Source: Porticoccaceae bacterium
GTDB lineage: Bacteria > Pseudomonadota > Gammaproteobacteria > Pseudomonadales > Porticoccaceae
Length of the DNA stretch: 59,806 nt
Reading direction: 5' to 3'
NCBI GenBank assembly: GCA_024644585.1
Contig: JAHEHM010000001.1
Span: 1-59,806 of the forward strand
Shown here: piece by piece, positions 59,075-59,806 of the stretch
How the letters are laid out: each line of letters opens with the position of its first letter
Numbering within the stretch: the stretch's first letter is position 1
Notes under the pieces: generated by a model
The model's input: only the letters and a program-made list of their open reading frames with translations
Told to the model about the DNA's origin: nothing
The model's database searches: none
Program-made: the position numbers and the translations under genes

Positions 59075-59806
59075 TTATTGATTAATATATTTTAGAGAGA
59101 CCGCCGCCGCCGTGGTTCTATTCTCAACCCCCAGCTTTCTGAATATTTGCTCTAAATGCTTATTCACTGTGCGCGGACTAAAATCAAGAATCATAGCGAT
59201 TTCTTGATTAGTTTTTCCTCGAGAAATCCAGACTAATACCTCTGATTCTCTTGGTGTTAGCTCAAATTTCTCGCGCAATAGATCTTCTTCTCTGGGTTTA
59301 TTGGCGGGCTCTATCACCAATAAACGTTCTTCTGCTAGCTCCTTGTCCATAGTTTTGACTAAAAGCGGCTCTGATAGGTCCTCGATTAACAGCGGCTCAA
59401 TAGCCCCAGCTTCGAGCCACGGCGCTAAATAAATAGGCAAGGTAGTTGAAATCCACTGCTGATCAGCACCATACCTAGCCAGCAAGCTATGGGTATTAGG
59501 TGTTGACCAAAGTATATTGCCCGCGGCATCTACGGCTAATGAGTTTTGCCCCAGGGTATCTAATGCCTGCCTAGCACCCACTGCAATACGAGAATTTACC
59601 AAATGGGCGCGAATACGAGCGATAAGCGCCTTTAAATCAATGGGCTTGGTCACATAATCAATGCCACCCGAGTCAAAACCCTTAACCATATCTTCGCTTG
59701 CACTTAAGCCGGTCATAAATACTACAGGGATATGAGCAATGACAGTGTCGGACTTGATTTTTTGGCAGGCCTCAAAGCCGTCCATCCCGGGCATCATGGC
59801 ATCCAT
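59075..59806 (-). CDS. Response regulator with receiver domain and C-terminal LuxR HTH (N-terminus beyond the window)
   Basis: MDAMMPGMDGFEAC...VFMTGL...VTKPID receiver motifs; LTPRESEVLVWISRGKTNQEIAMILDFSPRTVNKHLEQIFRKLGV. Confidence 0.93.
   Translation of the reverse strand: MDAMMPGMDGFEACQKIKSDTVIAHIPVVFMTGLSASEDMVKGFDSGGIDYVTKPIDLKALIARIRAHLVNSRIAVGARQALDTLGQNSLAVDAAGNILWSTPNTHSLLARYGADQQWISTTLPIYLAPWLEAGAIEPLLIEDLSEPLLVKTMDKELAEERLLVIEPANKPREEDLLREKFELTPRESEVLVWISRGKTNQEIAMILDFSPRTVNKHLEQIFRKLGVENRTTAAAVSLKYINQ

Noticed and set aside
1-59806. CRISPR arrays, tRNA/rRNA genes, insertion sequences, prophage or toxin-antitoxin modules
   Set aside because: None seen: no regularly spaced repeats, no transposase or integrase ORFs, no recognisable RNA genes

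Overview
This window looks like a chromosomal segment from a marine gammaproteobacterium, SAR92-like by gene content (inferred from architecture, no search run). It has three themes. (1) Housekeeping: ribA-hisF, an RND efflux pair, an nrdR-ribD-ribE-ribBX-ribH-nusB-thiL-pgpA operon, and glyA. (2) A light/photo-oxidative stress programme: the C-terminal tail of a probable ECF sigma factor overlapping a ChrR-type anti-sigma factor; divergent SDR/DCC/DUF3429 and CRY-DASH/FeS-photolyase operons; a green-type proteorhodopsin followed by crtE-crtI-crtB-crtY-blh-idi2; and a DUF2878-DUF1295-lipocalin-FAD oxidoreductase-DUF1365-CFA synthase operon. (3) A probable beta-1,3-glucan (laminarin-type) utilisation locus: TonB-dependent receptor, SapC, flavin-dependent halogenase, two JmjC/cupin_8 proteins, three GH17 proteins, a GH-A clan hydrolase, a GPH/MFS transporter and a ~1150-aa GH94-like phosphorylase (GH149/GH161 type). 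The observations I rate highest are: an identical AAACC-N15-GCGTAAA promoter-like motif at equivalent distances upstream of two separate photo-oxidative operons about 42 kb apart (third weaker copy before CRY-DASH); overlapping, mutually exclusive inverted repeats upstream of proteorhodopsin; compact overlapping palindromes and GTTGTAAC/GTTACAAC pairs in the glucan locus; and the halogenase-JmjC-SapC-TonB receptor module, whose biochemical role is unclear. I see no tRNA, rRNA, CRISPR array or intact mobile element.
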